From positions 1 through 46,592 of the forward strand of contig CANLKN010000019.1 in NCBI GenBank assembly GCA_947491475.1: 46,592 nucleotides of DNA, read 5' to 3'. Of the stretch, positions 36,522 to 45,421 are shown piece after piece. Positions within the stretch are counted from its first letter, which is position 1; each line of letters begins with the position of its first letter. The translations under genes and the position numbers were made by a program. Source of the DNA: Akkermansiaceae bacterium (GTDB lineage Bacteria; Verrucomicrobiota; Verrucomicrobiia; Verrucomicrobiales; Akkermansiaceae). The notes below the pieces were generated by a model. That model searched no databases. It saw only the letters and a list, made by a program, of their open reading frames with translations, and was not told where the DNA came from.

Positions 36522-39143
36522 TCAAGGTCTGGGTTGCGGCATGTCGGTGGGCAGGCAGATGGGTCCCTCAGGCGTCCATTGCAGGCGGTCGAGGCAGAGC
36601 TGGCGCTTGGTCATGCCGACATCCCATGCGTGGTAGAGGAAGTATGGGGTGCGCTGGTCAGGACCCAAAACGATGGAGTGGTGGCCGGGGCCGCGCACAT
36701 GGCCGGGAATCCCGCTGAGCACCCGGGCATGATCGCCGCCCTCGGAGTAGGGGCCGAGGGGGTGGTCGGCCACCACATAATCCACGCCATAGCGGGGTGT
36801 TTGCCAGTTGGCACCGCTATAGAAGCAGTAATAACGCCCCTCATGCTTGACGACGCAGGGGCCTTCAATGGTGTGCCAGTCGAAGGTTTGTTGATAGACT
36901 TCCATGTGCCGCCGGGCTTCATATAAGGTCCAGTCATGTTTGGCCCGCACGACCACGCGGGCATCCCCGGCGAGTTGGGTCATGTTGACCAAACGATCCA
37001 CCACCAGAGCCGTGCCGGGATGCACGGTGGAGGTATGGTCGGTAAAATTGCGGGCGTAAAAAAGATACCATTGGCCGTCGTCATCCCGGAATGGAAAGGG
37101 GTCAATGGTGAAATGGTTTGTGTCGCTGTCGAGCAGTGATCCGCCGTTGTCCACATACGGGCCTTCCGGGCGGTCGCTCACCGCCACGCGCAGGGCGAAA
37201 TTCTCGGGTTTGATACCCCCTGTGCAATAGTAGAGATAAAATTTCCTGCCATCGGTAGCGAGTTCGGGCGCCCAGTATTCGCGCTGTTTTTCGGGCAGCG
37301 GGGGAATCATCGCCCCGCCGAGAGAATCCCAATCCACCAGGTTGCTGGAGCGCAGCAGGGTGAAAATACGGCCATCCGGCGTTCGACTGGTGCCGGTGGT
37401 GCCGGCGGCGTAATAATACTCGCCAAAGCGTGCCACGCTAGGATCCGGAAAGTTGCCGGAATAAACCGGGTTGGTGTAGGTGGTGGCTTCACCGGTGGTG
37501 GGAGCGGCATCTTCGGGCTGGATGATCAATCTGGAAAAAGCGGCGCTGGTATGAACCACACGCAGCCCGATGGCGCCTTCGGAGTAGGTGCTGTCTTCAA
37601 CAGTGACAACGGTTTGATCTTGGATTTTTACCGTGATTCTGGGCCCGATGGCGGTGACAGTAAGTCGCATCTTTTCGGGAACGGGGAACGGCACGATGCC
37701 TCGGGCGATTTCCTTCCATTGGAAACCATCCATGCGGCCAACAATCACTGCGGATTTTTCCGGCGAATATCCCGCAAAATAACCCCTCTGGGCATCAAAG
37801 CCCAGCGCCGGCTGTTGCACGCGGAAGAGCAGGCCGATGTCGCCACTCGCTTGCAACGCCTGTTGTTCCACGGTTGCGGTGAAATCGGCCCATCGCCCGC
37901 CCGCGATCACAACTTTTTCGCCGGAACGGAAACTGTTGAGCATTTCGCCTGTGGCTTCACCCAGGCGCAATTGTCCATCTTTCAGAGCCATGTATTGATG
38001 ATGCCCGAAATAGCTCCAATCCGCCAACGGCTGGGGATGGCTGAAAGCATAGGTTTTGGCTCCGGTGATTTCGGGCACATGTTCGCCTGCGGGCAGCGCC
38101 AGGGCGACGCCAGGGGCAACCGGGGTGCCCAGTTGGGGGAGTCCGTCAGCGCCCCATTGGAAAGGTTGGGCAAAAACCGCCCGCTGCCAGCCATGCTCGC
38201 GGCTGATTTTGGCGTGATAGACCAGCCAGTCTTCGGTGCCATCGGGGGATTTTAGAAAGCCGTTGTGGCCAACCCCAAACGTGTGCTCGGTGGATTGGAA
38301 TACCGGGGCAGGAAATTTTTTCCAATCTGCGGGGTTCATGGGGTCGCCACCTTGTCGGAGTTCCAACATGCCGAGCTTGTAGGAAGGCTGCCAGGAACCG
38401 CTGCAAGAATAGGTGACAAAGGTGCGGCCATCATGCTGCAAAACCTGGGGGGCTTCATTCAATCCCCTGCCGGAAGGCGTTTCATCCACGCGTTCCCAGA
38501 GGTAATCGTCATTGGCGCACAACCTCACGCGGGGACCGGCCAGCTCGGTGGGGGATTTCATGCGGGCGATGTAAAGATATTGCACATCCCGCTCGTCCGG
38601 CCAGCCGGACCAGATGGCATAGCGCTGGCTGCCATGGTTCAGCACGGTCAGGTCGATGGCCCAGTGATTATCTTTGGCCAAAGCGGGATCATCGCCGGTG
38701 TAGAGCGGGCCATGCAGTTCGCAAGGCCCCAGGGGATCGGCCCCGGCCGAGTCCAGCACCCAGGCCTTATGGTTGCGGTTGTCGCCATCGGAGGCGGCGA
38801 AGTAAACATACCAGCGGCCATCCAGTTTGTGCAGCTCTGGTGCCCAGACTTCCCGCGCTGCCATGCCGCTGGCGGGAGCGGTCCAGATCACCCGTTTTTC
38901 ACCGAGCCGGGTCAGCCGATCCGAGACATGAATGCTAATGGCCCGGTTGCCTTCGGAAAAGCAGGCTATATACCGGTTGCCGTCCTGCGTGAACCAGGGA
39001 TCGGCTTGTTCGCAGATGGGGTTGACAAAAGTGACGGCATCCGGATTGGCGGCCAGGCCGCTCCAGGGAAGATGGAGGACCAGCCCAATCAATACGAAAC
39101 GCAGAACATGGCGAAACGATATTTCACAGGTTCTTACAGGCAT
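36522..39143 (-). CDS. Exported double GH43 protein
   Basis: An 873-residue protein if started at ATG 39143 (MPVRTCEISFRHVLRFVLIG), which gives a good signal peptide; the frame also allows ATG at 39164 or 39209. Two five-bladed GH43 propellers are joined by a concanavalin-like middle domain (GDIGLLFRVQQPALGF). The first propeller has the Asp in CEQADPWF, the Asp in WAIDLTVL and the Glu in GLNEAPQV. The second has the Asp in NFPDPSVA, the Asp in FTIDPFPF and the Glu in TIEGPCVV. Each set is the usual Asp/Asp/Glu triad, so both look catalytically complete. GH43 covers beta-xylosidases, alpha-L-arabinofuranosidases and galactan enzymes. It is the last gene of the minus-strand operon and converges on the GH2 gene. 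Confidence 0.86.
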   Translation of the reverse strand: MPVRTCEISFRHVLRFVLIGLVLHLPWSGLAANPDAVTFVNPICEQADPWFTQDGNRYIACFSEGNRAISIHVSDRLTRLGEKRVIWTAPASGMAAREVWAPELHKLDGRWYVYFAASDGDNRNHKAWVLDSAGADPLGPCELHGPLYTGDDPALAKDNHWAIDLTVLNHGSQRYAIWSGWPDERDVQYLYIARMKSPTELAGPRVRLCANDDYLWERVDETPSGRGLNEAPQVLQHDGRTFVTYSCSGSWQPSYKLGMLELRQGGDPMNPADWKKFPAPVFQSTEHTFGVGHNGFLKSPDGTEDWLVYHAKISREHGWQRAVFAQPFQWGADGLPQLGTPVAPGVALALPAGEHVPEITGAKTYAFSHPQPLADWSYFGHHQYMALKDGQLRLGEATGEMLNSFRSGEKVVIAGGRWADFTATVEQQALQASGDIGLLFRVQQPALGFDAQRGYFAGYSPEKSAVIVGRMDGFQWKEIARGIVPFPVPEKMRLTVTAIGPRITVKIQDQTVVTVEDSTYSEGAIGLRVVHTSAAFSRLIIQPEDAAPTTGEATTYTNPVYSGNFPDPSVARFGEYYYAAGTTGTSRTPDGRIFTLLRSSNLVDWDSLGGAMIPPLPEKQREYWAPELATDGRKFYLYYCTGGIKPENFALRVAVSDRPEGPYVDNGGSLLDSDTNHFTIDPFPFRDDDGQWYLFYARNFTDHTSTVHPGTALVVDRLVNMTQLAGDARVVVRAKHDWTLYEARRHMEVYQQTFDWHTIEGPCVVKHEGRYYCFYSGANWQTPRYGVDYVVADHPLGPYSEGGDHARVLSGIPGHVRGPGHHSIVLGPDQRTPYFLYHAWDVGMTKRQLCLDRLQWTPEGPICLPTDMPQPRP

Positions 39144-39245
39144 ATATTCGCGTTGCGAAACCATCGAGGAGATTGCGGCCGGATTATTTGCTGGCTGGAG
39201 ACGGAACATGACTGACTGCGCGGATGATTCGGGAACGGAGGGACG

Positions 39246-40385
39246 TCATTCGATCGAGAACCTGTGGATCATCATGTGGGAGTAGGTTTCTCCGGGGCGG
39301 AGCACACAGGACGGGAATGCCGGCTTGTTAGGAGCATCCGGGAAACCTTCGGTCTCAAGACACAACGCACTGCGTTTGGCATACTTCACGCCGCCTTTTC
39401 CAGCCACCGTGCCATCAAGGAAATTCCCGCCATAGAACTGGATGGCGGGCTGGTCAGTGAAGATTTCCATCACGCGACCTGATTCAGGATCCCTCAGGTG
39501 TGCGGCGCGGCGCATGCCATCAGCTTTTTCAAGCACCCAGCAATGATCATAACCGCCGGCGAGCTTGAGAGCTTCGAAATTCGCATCCACCCGCTCCCCG
39601 ATGGCAGCGGGCTTGGTGAAATCCATCGGCGTTCCAGCCACCGGCGCGATTTCACCCGTGGGAATGAGTCCCGCGTCGGTGGGCAGATATCCCGGAGCGG
39701 CGAGCGTCAGAACATGATCATTGATCGATGTGGCGGGATCGCCTGATAGATTCCAGTAGCTGTGGTGGACGAGGTTGAGGATCGTCGGGGCGTCCGTGGT
39801 GGCTTCGGCCTCCCACTTGAGTTCGTTGTCATCGTTGAGGGTGTAAGTGACCTTGACGGTGAGGTTTCCGGGATAGCCTTCCTCGCCGTCCTTGGAGAGG
39901 TAGGTGAACTCGACGCCATTCGTGGCGGTGGGCTTGCCGCTCCAGAGCACCTTGTCGAAGCCTTTGATCCCACCGTGCAAATGGCAGGGAATCTCGCCGG
40001 GCTTGTCGTTCTTGGCGAGCGTGTATTCCTTGCCGTCGAGCGTGAATTTTCCGTCCTTGATGCGGTTTCCGAAGCGTCCGACCGTGGAGCCGAAGTATGA
40101 GGTGTTGGTCAGCCAGCCAGCGAGATCGTCATAGCCATGCGTGATGTCGGCGAACTGTCCGGACTTGTCGGGGGTCTCCATGGAGACGAGGATCGCTCCG
40201 TATTCCATCACGCGGGCCTTGAGGCCGTTTTTGTTGGTGAGAGTGAAAATTTTGACTTCTTTTCCGTCGGGCATCTTGCCGAATACTTCTTCTTTCACCG
40301 CGGCATTACTGTTCATCGGAGGGCTCTTCTGACAAGAGGCCAAACCGGGGACCAGCACCAATACGATTAGCCAGAGTTTTTTCAT
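39246..40385 (-). CDS. galM: Aldose 1-epimerase (mutarotase), lipoprotein
   Basis: A 379-residue galactose mutarotase family protein that interconverts alpha and beta anomers. The N-terminus has a lipobox (VPGLASC, Cys18), so it is predicted to be a lipoprotein, which places it outside the cytoplasm, unlike many GalM proteins. Family motifs are VGRFGNRIKDG, the His in HLHGGIKGFDKVLW, the His in LVHHSYWNLSG and the Glu in CLETEGFPDAPNKPAFPS. It follows the propeller glycosidase gene by about 140 bases and precedes the GH43 gene. A mutarotase beside secreted hydrolases fits fast anomer conversion of sugars before uptake. The gene symbol reflects family membership. Confidence 0.88.
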   Translation of the reverse strand: MKKLWLIVLVLVPGLASCQKSPPMNSNAAVKEEVFGKMPDGKEVKIFTLTNKNGLKARVMEYGAILVSMETPDKSGQFADITHGYDDLAGWLTNTSYFGSTVGRFGNRIKDGKFTLDGKEYTLAKNDKPGEIPCHLHGGIKGFDKVLWSGKPTATNGVEFTYLSKDGEEGYPGNLTVKVTYTLNDDNELKWEAEATTDAPTILNLVHHSYWNLSGDPATSINDHVLTLAAPGYLPTDAGLIPTGEIAPVAGTPMDFTKPAAIGERVDANFEALKLAGGYDHCWVLEKADGMRRAAHLRDPESGRVMEIFTDQPAIQFYGGNFLDGTVAGKGGVKYAKRSALCLETEGFPDAPNKPAFPSCVLRPGETYSHMMIHRFSIE

Positions 40386-40431
40386 GTGTTGCTGTATTTT
40401 ACGATTTTTCAGAGCGTGCCAGGCGCTACAA

Positions 40432-40512
40432 TCAAGCCACGATCAGCGAGTGGTCGAGATGGACGGGAGGCTTGGCAAGGGCGGCGATACCGCCAGGATG
40501 GTCGTGGCTCAT
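40432..40512 (-). pseudogene. Possible 5' remnant of a sodium:solute symporter gene
   Basis: A 26-codon frame starts 17 bases after the stop of the propeller glycosidase gene and ends in TGA. It reads MSHDHPGGIAALAK and then PPVHLDHSLIVA. The ending resembles the first residues before and into helix 1 of SSS transporters, which often carry a Leu/His-Asp-hydrophobic stretch. Nothing further of a transporter follows. The idea is supported by the SSS fragment next to the related glycosidase remnant at 20219-20404. The piece is too short for a firm call and may be a small unknown ORF. The rest of the 40386-40528 gap shows nothing else I can name. Confidence 0.35.
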
Positions 40513-40528
40513 AGTCTGTTTTTTGGGG

Positions 40529-41575
40529 CTAAGCGTTCAAGATGCGAACAGGAGATGCACTTGCCCGCAGTGGCGGGGGGCGGAGCGGCAATTGCAGCCA
40601 AGCCAGGCCGATATCGCGGCCCATGTGTGAGGTGCTGCCCGGCTCGGGAGCATCGTAAAAGATCGCCAACCGGTCGCCGACGGGAACGACGCTCGGCATC
40701 CCGACGCAGTCCAAGCCGGTATTTTTATGATCGAGCACGACTGCCTTGTTGGCAGGGTCCCATGTTTCGGGATCCGCGCTCCAATAAACCCAGACCGCAT
40801 CGGTGTATTCGCCCCGGTGATCGAGACCGATGTGGTTGGTGAAGAGAAACCAAAGTTGGTTGGCCGGTTCAAAATAGACCGAACTGTTTTCGATCTGCTC
40901 TTCCGGTGGAAACAAAGGCGACCCGGCAACCGCCCAAGGGCCTTCCGGAGCCGGCGCGGTGGCAAGTCCGAGCGTCCGGCGCAGCGTGCTGGTCTCGTCG
41001 CCAGGATCATCGAAAGCCGCCGCACCGAAAAACATGAGGCAGCGCTCACCATGTCGGAGGACATAACCCGGACATGCGGTATCCGCATGGAAGGTCCCCG
41101 CCATCGGGAGAAACGGCACTCGCTCCGGGTGTTTTGTCCAAGGGCCTGCCAATGCCGGAGCCGTCGCATAATGAGTGGTGTAGGGCGGGATGGGAACCCG
41201 GTCCTGATCCGGAGTGGTGCGGTTGCTGCCAAGGTAAAACATGTGCCACTGGTCTTGGCTTTTCAGAAACCAGGGAGATGTGGTGGTGCCGGAATCGGGC
41301 TCATTCATGGCGCCGAGTTCCAGCATCGGCCCGTGATGTTGCCACTCTTTCAAATCCCGGCTCACCGCCAGACACGCCCGCCATCCATGTCCGGGCTTTG
41401 CCCCATCATAAAAAAGATGAAAAATCCCGTCTTCGATTACGACACTGGCCTCCCGCGCCCCGGAGGCATCGCAGCCGTCCGGCCCGCCACCGTGGCGGAA
41501 AACGATGCCCTGGTTGCTGGCATCCATGCGCAAACTCGCGGCAGGACGCCCGTCGGGGTAGGGAGAAGGATTCAT
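40529..41575 (-). CDS. Five-bladed beta-propeller glycosidase (GH43/GH117/GH130-like)
   Basis: A 348-residue protein with blade-like repeats: EDGIFHLFYDGAKPGHGWRA, SPWFLKSQDQWHMFYLGSNR, NQLWFLFTNHIGLD and DRLAIFYDAP. The layout matches the GH43/GH62/GH117/GH130 clan superfamily rather than a particular family. Candidate acidic residues are in DASGAREAS, HADTACPG and GLDCVGMP; I cannot assign a triad. There is no signal peptide, so it is probably cytoplasmic. It is the first gene of the minus-strand operon, divergent from the sensor kinase. A nearly identical 3' fragment exists at 19947-20216, so a paralogue was once present near the GH36 cluster. Function beyond glycan-related hydrolysis or phosphorolysis is not clear. 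Confidence 0.68.
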   Translation of the reverse strand: MNPSPYPDGRPAASLRMDASNQGIVFRHGGGPDGCDASGAREASVVIEDGIFHLFYDGAKPGHGWRACLAVSRDLKEWQHHGPMLELGAMNEPDSGTTTSPWFLKSQDQWHMFYLGSNRTTPDQDRVPIPPYTTHYATAPALAGPWTKHPERVPFLPMAGTFHADTACPGYVLRHGERCLMFFGAAAFDDPGDETSTLRRTLGLATAPAPEGPWAVAGSPLFPPEEQIENSSVYFEPANQLWFLFTNHIGLDHRGEYTDAVWVYWSADPETWDPANKAVVLDHKNTGLDCVGMPSVVPVGDRLAIFYDAPEPGSTSHMGRDIGLAWLQLPLRPPPLRASASPVRILNA

Positions 41576-41610
41576 GAAAATGACGCTATCAGAACTCCCC
41601 TCCCCGCCGC

Positions 41611-41628
41611 CACTCGCGTATTCGCGTG
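41611..41628. promoter_or_regulatory. Palindromic element in the divergent glycosidase/kinase promoter region
   Basis: The 147-base gap between the divergent starts at 41575 and 41723 contains an imperfect palindrome, CACTCGCGTATTCGCGTG, with CGCG arms at 41615-41618 and 41623-41626. The 10-mer CGTATTCGCG at 41617-41626 also occurs, on the other strand, inside the element upstream of the first GH36 gene (20417-20426). It lies about 36 bases upstream of the glycosidase start and 95 bases upstream of the kinase start. This is a candidate operator; promoter boxes were not assigned. Confidence 0.4.
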
Positions 41629-41722
41629 ATGTGCGGTATTTTCAAGCGTGACGGCTTCATTCCGGGGTATTGAAATTTTCAGCTTTCGCCGCAGGCATGG
41701 AATGTGGGTAGTTTGCGCCTCC

Positions 41723-44659
41723 ATGAACTTTCCCGCCTCACGATGGTTCGCCGTGTTTGCGCTTCTTGCGGCGGCACTGCTGGCGGGGTGGGGCGTGAGT
41801 GCGGAGTCCGTTGAGCCGAAACCCGGAATCGCACGCTTCAGTCTGGAAACCTGGCAGGCGGACAAGGGGCTGCCCGGAAATATTGTTTCCGCCATCGCGC
41901 AGACGCCTGATGGTTATATCTGGTTCGGCACGGACCAGGGGCTGGCCCGCTTCAATGGCACGCGCTTCAAGGTTTTCCTACCCCCCGACAGCCAGCCCGG
42001 GCCTGAACGGCAGATCCTGGCCCTGTGCGTGGACCGCGGGGGACGGCTGTGGTTTGCGAATGCCGCCGGGAAACTGGGCCTGGCCGGGCAGCGCGGCTTG
42101 GAGCCGCTCCCCGCAGGCCTGCCGGATTTTGCCTCGCCGGTGATTGCCCTGGCCGCGGATCCCGCCGGGGGACTTTGGATTCTTGAGGCCGCCGGAAGAG
42201 TCTCGCGTTTCGTGGATGGGGATTTCCGCAGAATGGAGGATTGCCCGGGCGCGACGGGCATGGTCGTGGACGGGGGCGGCGCGGTGTGGATTTCCACCGC
42301 GTCCTCGATGCTCCGCCATCGTGCGGGTCGTTGGGATGAGATGGCCCGGGGCATGCCGATCCCCGTGGTGGCCGGGGCGCGGCGGGCGGGCGGCGTGTGG
42401 CTGGTGGCGGGCTCACGGCTCCAGTCCGTGGATTCCAATGGCCGAATCGGCGATCTCGGGGCCGTCCCCTGGACTGAGGACGGGATCACCGTGCGGCAGG
42501 TGTTTGAGGATGCCTCGGGGGCGCTTTGGATCGGCACCAACCGCAAGGGGCTTTACCGCTTCGCCGATGGAGCGTTCCAGTCGGTGCCAAGCGCCCAAAA
42601 CAATATCTTCTGCATCGCGCAGGATGTGGACGAAAATATGTGGATCGGCTTGCAGGGCGGAGGCGTCAACCGGCTCCACCGTCAGCTTTTCGTGACTCTG
42701 GAGCGGGGCTTGACCAATGAGATTGTCTATTCCGTCGCTCAGGACGCGGCCGGACGGATCTGGGCCTCCACGCTGTTCGGTGGGCTGGGCTTCATCGCGG
42801 ACAACCACTCATGGCGGCCGCTCGCTGCCGAACAGGGATGGCCCGGTGTGGATGCCACCTGCCTGTCTCCGACGCCCGATGGCCGGATGTGGATCGGCAC
42901 TTTGGACCGCGGGCTGTTTTATTGGAAAAACGACCGGATTCTTCCCTACGAACACGGAGGGAAACTGCCACCCAGCGCGATCATGGCCTTGTTCGCGGAT
43001 CGCGGCGGGCGGCTTTGGGCGGGTTTTTCCACCGCCGGTCTGGCCTGTATCGAGTCTGATGGAGTGAAACTTTATGGAAAGGAGCAAGGGTTGCCGGAGG
43101 ATGATGTCCGCGCGGTGGTGGAGGATGTCGGCGGGTCGCTCTGGATCGGCATGGGCGGCAGGGGAAGCCTGGCCTTTCTGCGCGACGGGCGTTTCGAGGC
43201 GCTCCCGCAGCACTTGTGCCCTGGATTCCCAATCCGCACCCTTTGTCCTTCCGGGGATGGCGCGCTCTGGATTGGAACGGTATCGGGCGGACTGTTCCGG
43301 TTGAAGGACGCCAAACTCTCCCGCATCACCGCACGCGAGGGCTTGCCGGGTGATACGGTTTCCCAGTTGCTGCTGGATGGCGACGGCAATCTCTGGGGCG
43401 GCACCGACCAAGGCTTGTTCCGGGCGGCGCTGCGCAATCTCAACGCCGTGGCCGACGGCCGTGCCCGGTTCACACCGTTGGAAATCTTCGACCGCAGCGA
43501 TGGCTTGCAAGCCATGCAATTCATGGGCGGCTTCCAACCCGTGGCATGGAAGGCCCGCGACGGCACTTTCTGGATGGCCAGTGTGAAAGGACTGGTGTTT
43601 TTCCATCCCGCGCGCATCCCACCACTGCGGCAAGCACCCAAAATGGTGATCGAAGAACTCCGCTGCAATGGCCAGCCCGTGGCAATTTCCGACAACATCC
43701 GCCTGGCGGCCGGTGTCGAGGATCTCGAAATTCATTTTGCTTCCCCAGGATTCGGCGCGCCGGGACGCTTGAGATTCCGCCACAAACTGGAGGGGGTGGA
43801 TACCGACTGGAGGGATGGAGGCGGCTCATCTGTAGCCAATTACAGGAATCTTCCGCCCGGCCGGCATCTTTTCCGCGTCGGAATCGCTGATACCACCTCA
43901 GACGGCCATGAGGGAATGGCGAGTCTTGCATTTGCCGTCGCACCGCGCTTTTGGCAAACCACATGGTTTCTCATATTGGCGGGCTCCGTGGCCACTGCTG
44001 GCGTGGCCTCCGCCGTGCGCTACGGCATGGTCCGCCGTCTGCGCCGCAAACTCCAAACCCTCGAACAACGCGAGGCCGTCGAGCGCGAGCGGATGCGCAT
44101 CGCCCGCGACCTGCACGACGACGTCGGCAGCAATCTCAGCAGCATCGTCCTGCTCTCCCAAATCTCCGAGCCCCCATCGCCAGCCGATGTTTCCGACATC
44201 CGCCGCATCGCCTCCGAAACCATCGACTCCCTGCGGGACATCGTTTGGTTCATCAATCCCGCATTCGACAGTCTGTCCGACATGGTCGTGCGTATGGAGG
44301 CGGCCACCAACGATTTGCTTCACGGCATCCCGCATGAGTTCCAGAGCGAGAGGATCCCGCCGGATGTGAAACTCTCCCCTATTTTCCGTCGCAACGTCTT
44401 CCCGGCCTTCAAGGAAACCCTTCACAACGCCGCACACCACGCCCGGGCTTCCGAAGTGGAGGTGGCCATCCGGGTGGCAGGCGGAAATTTTGAGTTCTGC
44501 GTGAGCGACAACGGCATCGGCTTCGTGGAGGCGGGGGTAAAACTCGGTAATGGCTTGCGCAGCCTCCGCCGCCGTGCTGCGGATCTAGGCGGAGAGGTCA
44601 CCATCGAAAGCCGCCCCGGCCATGGCACGCGGGTCACCTTTGCCGCGCCCCTCACGTAA
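41723..44659 (+). CDS. Propeller-type sensor histidine kinase
   Basis: A 978-residue sensor started at ATG 41723 (MNFPASRWFAVFALLAAALL), giving a signal peptide; an ATG at 41702 is the alternative. The periplasmic part is a two-component-regulator propeller of many repeats with GxIWFGTDQGL, GALWIGTNRKGLYRF, GRMWIGTLDRGLF and similar (about 45-600), then a Y_Y_Y Ig-like domain (about 650-735). One membrane helix lies near 746-765. The cytoplasmic part has a HisKA_3 dimerisation domain with phospho-acceptor His798 in IARDLHDDVGSNLSS and an HATPase domain with VSDNGIGF and GNGLRSLRRRA. The architecture resembles the hybrid sensors of Bacteroidetes but lacks fused receiver and DNA-binding domains; these are in the next gene. 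The ligand is probably an oligosaccharide. Confidence 0.92.
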   Translation: MNFPASRWFAVFALLAAALLAGWGVSAESVEPKPGIARFSLETWQADKGLPGNIVSAIAQTPDGYIWFGTDQGLARFNGTRFKVFLPPDSQPGPERQILALCVDRGGRLWFANAAGKLGLAGQRGLEPLPAGLPDFASPVIALAADPAGGLWILEAAGRVSRFVDGDFRRMEDCPGATGMVVDGGGAVWISTASSMLRHRAGRWDEMARGMPIPVVAGARRAGGVWLVAGSRLQSVDSNGRIGDLGAVPWTEDGITVRQVFEDASGALWIGTNRKGLYRFADGAFQSVPSAQNNIFCIAQDVDENMWIGLQGGGVNRLHRQLFVTLERGLTNEIVYSVAQDAAGRIWASTLFGGLGFIADNHSWRPLAAEQGWPGVDATCLSPTPDGRMWIGTLDRGLFYWKNDRILPYEHGGKLPPSAIMALFADRGGRLWAGFSTAGLACIESDGVKLYGKEQGLPEDDVRAVVEDVGGSLWIGMGGRGSLAFLRDGRFEALPQHLCPGFPIRTLCPSGDGALWIGTVSGGLFRLKDAKLSRITAREGLPGDTVSQLLLDGDGNLWGGTDQGLFRAALRNLNAVADGRARFTPLEIFDRSDGLQAMQFMGGFQPVAWKARDGTFWMASVKGLVFFHPARIPPLRQAPKMVIEELRCNGQPVAISDNIRLAAGVEDLEIHFASPGFGAPGRLRFRHKLEGVDTDWRDGGGSSVANYRNLPPGRHLFRVGIADTTSDGHEGMASLAFAVAPRFWQTTWFLILAGSVATAGVASAVRYGMVRRLRRKLQTLEQREAVERERMRIARDLHDDVGSNLSSIVLLSQISEPPSPADVSDIRRIASETIDSLRDIVWFINPAFDSLSDMVVRMEAATNDLLHGIPHEFQSERIPPDVKLSPIFRRNVFPAFKETLHNAAHHARASEVEVAIRVAGGNFEFCVSDNGIGFVEAGVKLGNGLRSLRRRAADLGGEVTIESRPGHGTRVTFAAPLT

Positions 44660-44702
44660 ATTCGGGATACGCGTAGAACCGGAAATACACCACAGTCACA
44701 TC

Positions 44703-45380
44703 ATGAGTCCTTCGGACCGGTCAAAAAAACCCACCCCTCAAAGTGAAACGATCCGTGTCTGGCTCGTCGATGACAACCTCGGCTTCCGCACCGCCGTCGC
44801 CCGTGTGATCAACGGTGTGCCCGGTATTGAATGCAGTGGCTCCTTTACCTCCTCGGAGGACACCATCGACGCCCTACACGCGGGTCAGGTGCCGGACGTG
44901 ATCCTGCTCGACGTCAACCTCCCGGGCCAGAGCGGGCTGGAAGCGCTTCATACCTTGAAAGCCCTTGCCCCCGACGTCCAAGTCGTAATTCTCACCGTAT
45001 TTGACGATGCGGAAAAAATCTACGAGTCCGTGCGCATGGGAGCCTCGGGCTACCTGCTCAAAACCTCCACACCCCAGCAGATCATCGAGGCCATCCACGA
45101 GGTGCGCGCCGGCGGCTCCCCGATGAATCCACGGGTCACACGCACCGTCATGGACCTGTTGGCTAAAATGACCGCCCCGCTCACCCAGAACAAGCTCACC
45201 GAACGCGAACGCGACGTGCTCCGCCTGATGTGCCAGGGCCTCTCCACCAAACAGATCGCGGATACCCTCAAGCTCAGCTATCACACCATCGACACCCACG
45301 TCCGCAACATCTACACCAAGCTCAAAGTTCACTCGCGCTCCGAGGCCGTCGCCCGCGCCCTCAACGAACGGATGTTTTGA
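44703..45380 (+). CDS. NarL/LuxR-type response regulator
   Basis: A 225-residue response regulator started at ATG 44703 (MSPSDRSKKPTPQSE), since the upstream frame runs into the kinase gene. The receiver domain has the acidic pair in WLVDDNLGF, phospho-acceptor Asp70 in ILLDVNLPGQSG, and YLLKTSTP with the conserved Lys. The C-terminal LuxR/GerE-type helix-turn-helix reads LTERERDVLRLMCQGLSTKQ, then IADTLKLSYHTIDTHVRNIY. It lies 43 bases after the kinase gene and is its likely partner. Known relatives activate nearby genes on phosphorylation. Targets might be the glycosidase operons of this window or the surface-protein gene downstream; the sequence does not settle this. Confidence 0.94.
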   Translation: MSPSDRSKKPTPQSETIRVWLVDDNLGFRTAVARVINGVPGIECSGSFTSSEDTIDALHAGQVPDVILLDVNLPGQSGLEALHTLKALAPDVQVVILTVFDDAEKIYESVRMGASGYLLKTSTPQQIIEAIHEVRAGGSPMNPRVTRTVMDLLAKMTAPLTQNKLTERERDVLRLMCQGLSTKQIADTLKLSYHTIDTHVRNIYTKLKVHSRSEAVARALNERMF

Positions 45381-45421
45381 ACCCGCCGCCTCACGGAAAT
45401 CATTTTAACGGAGAAAAAAGC

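Noticed and set aside
38265-39215. 316-codon plus-strand frame opposite the GH43 gene
   Set aside because: No domain pattern; the minus strand has both GH43 propellers.
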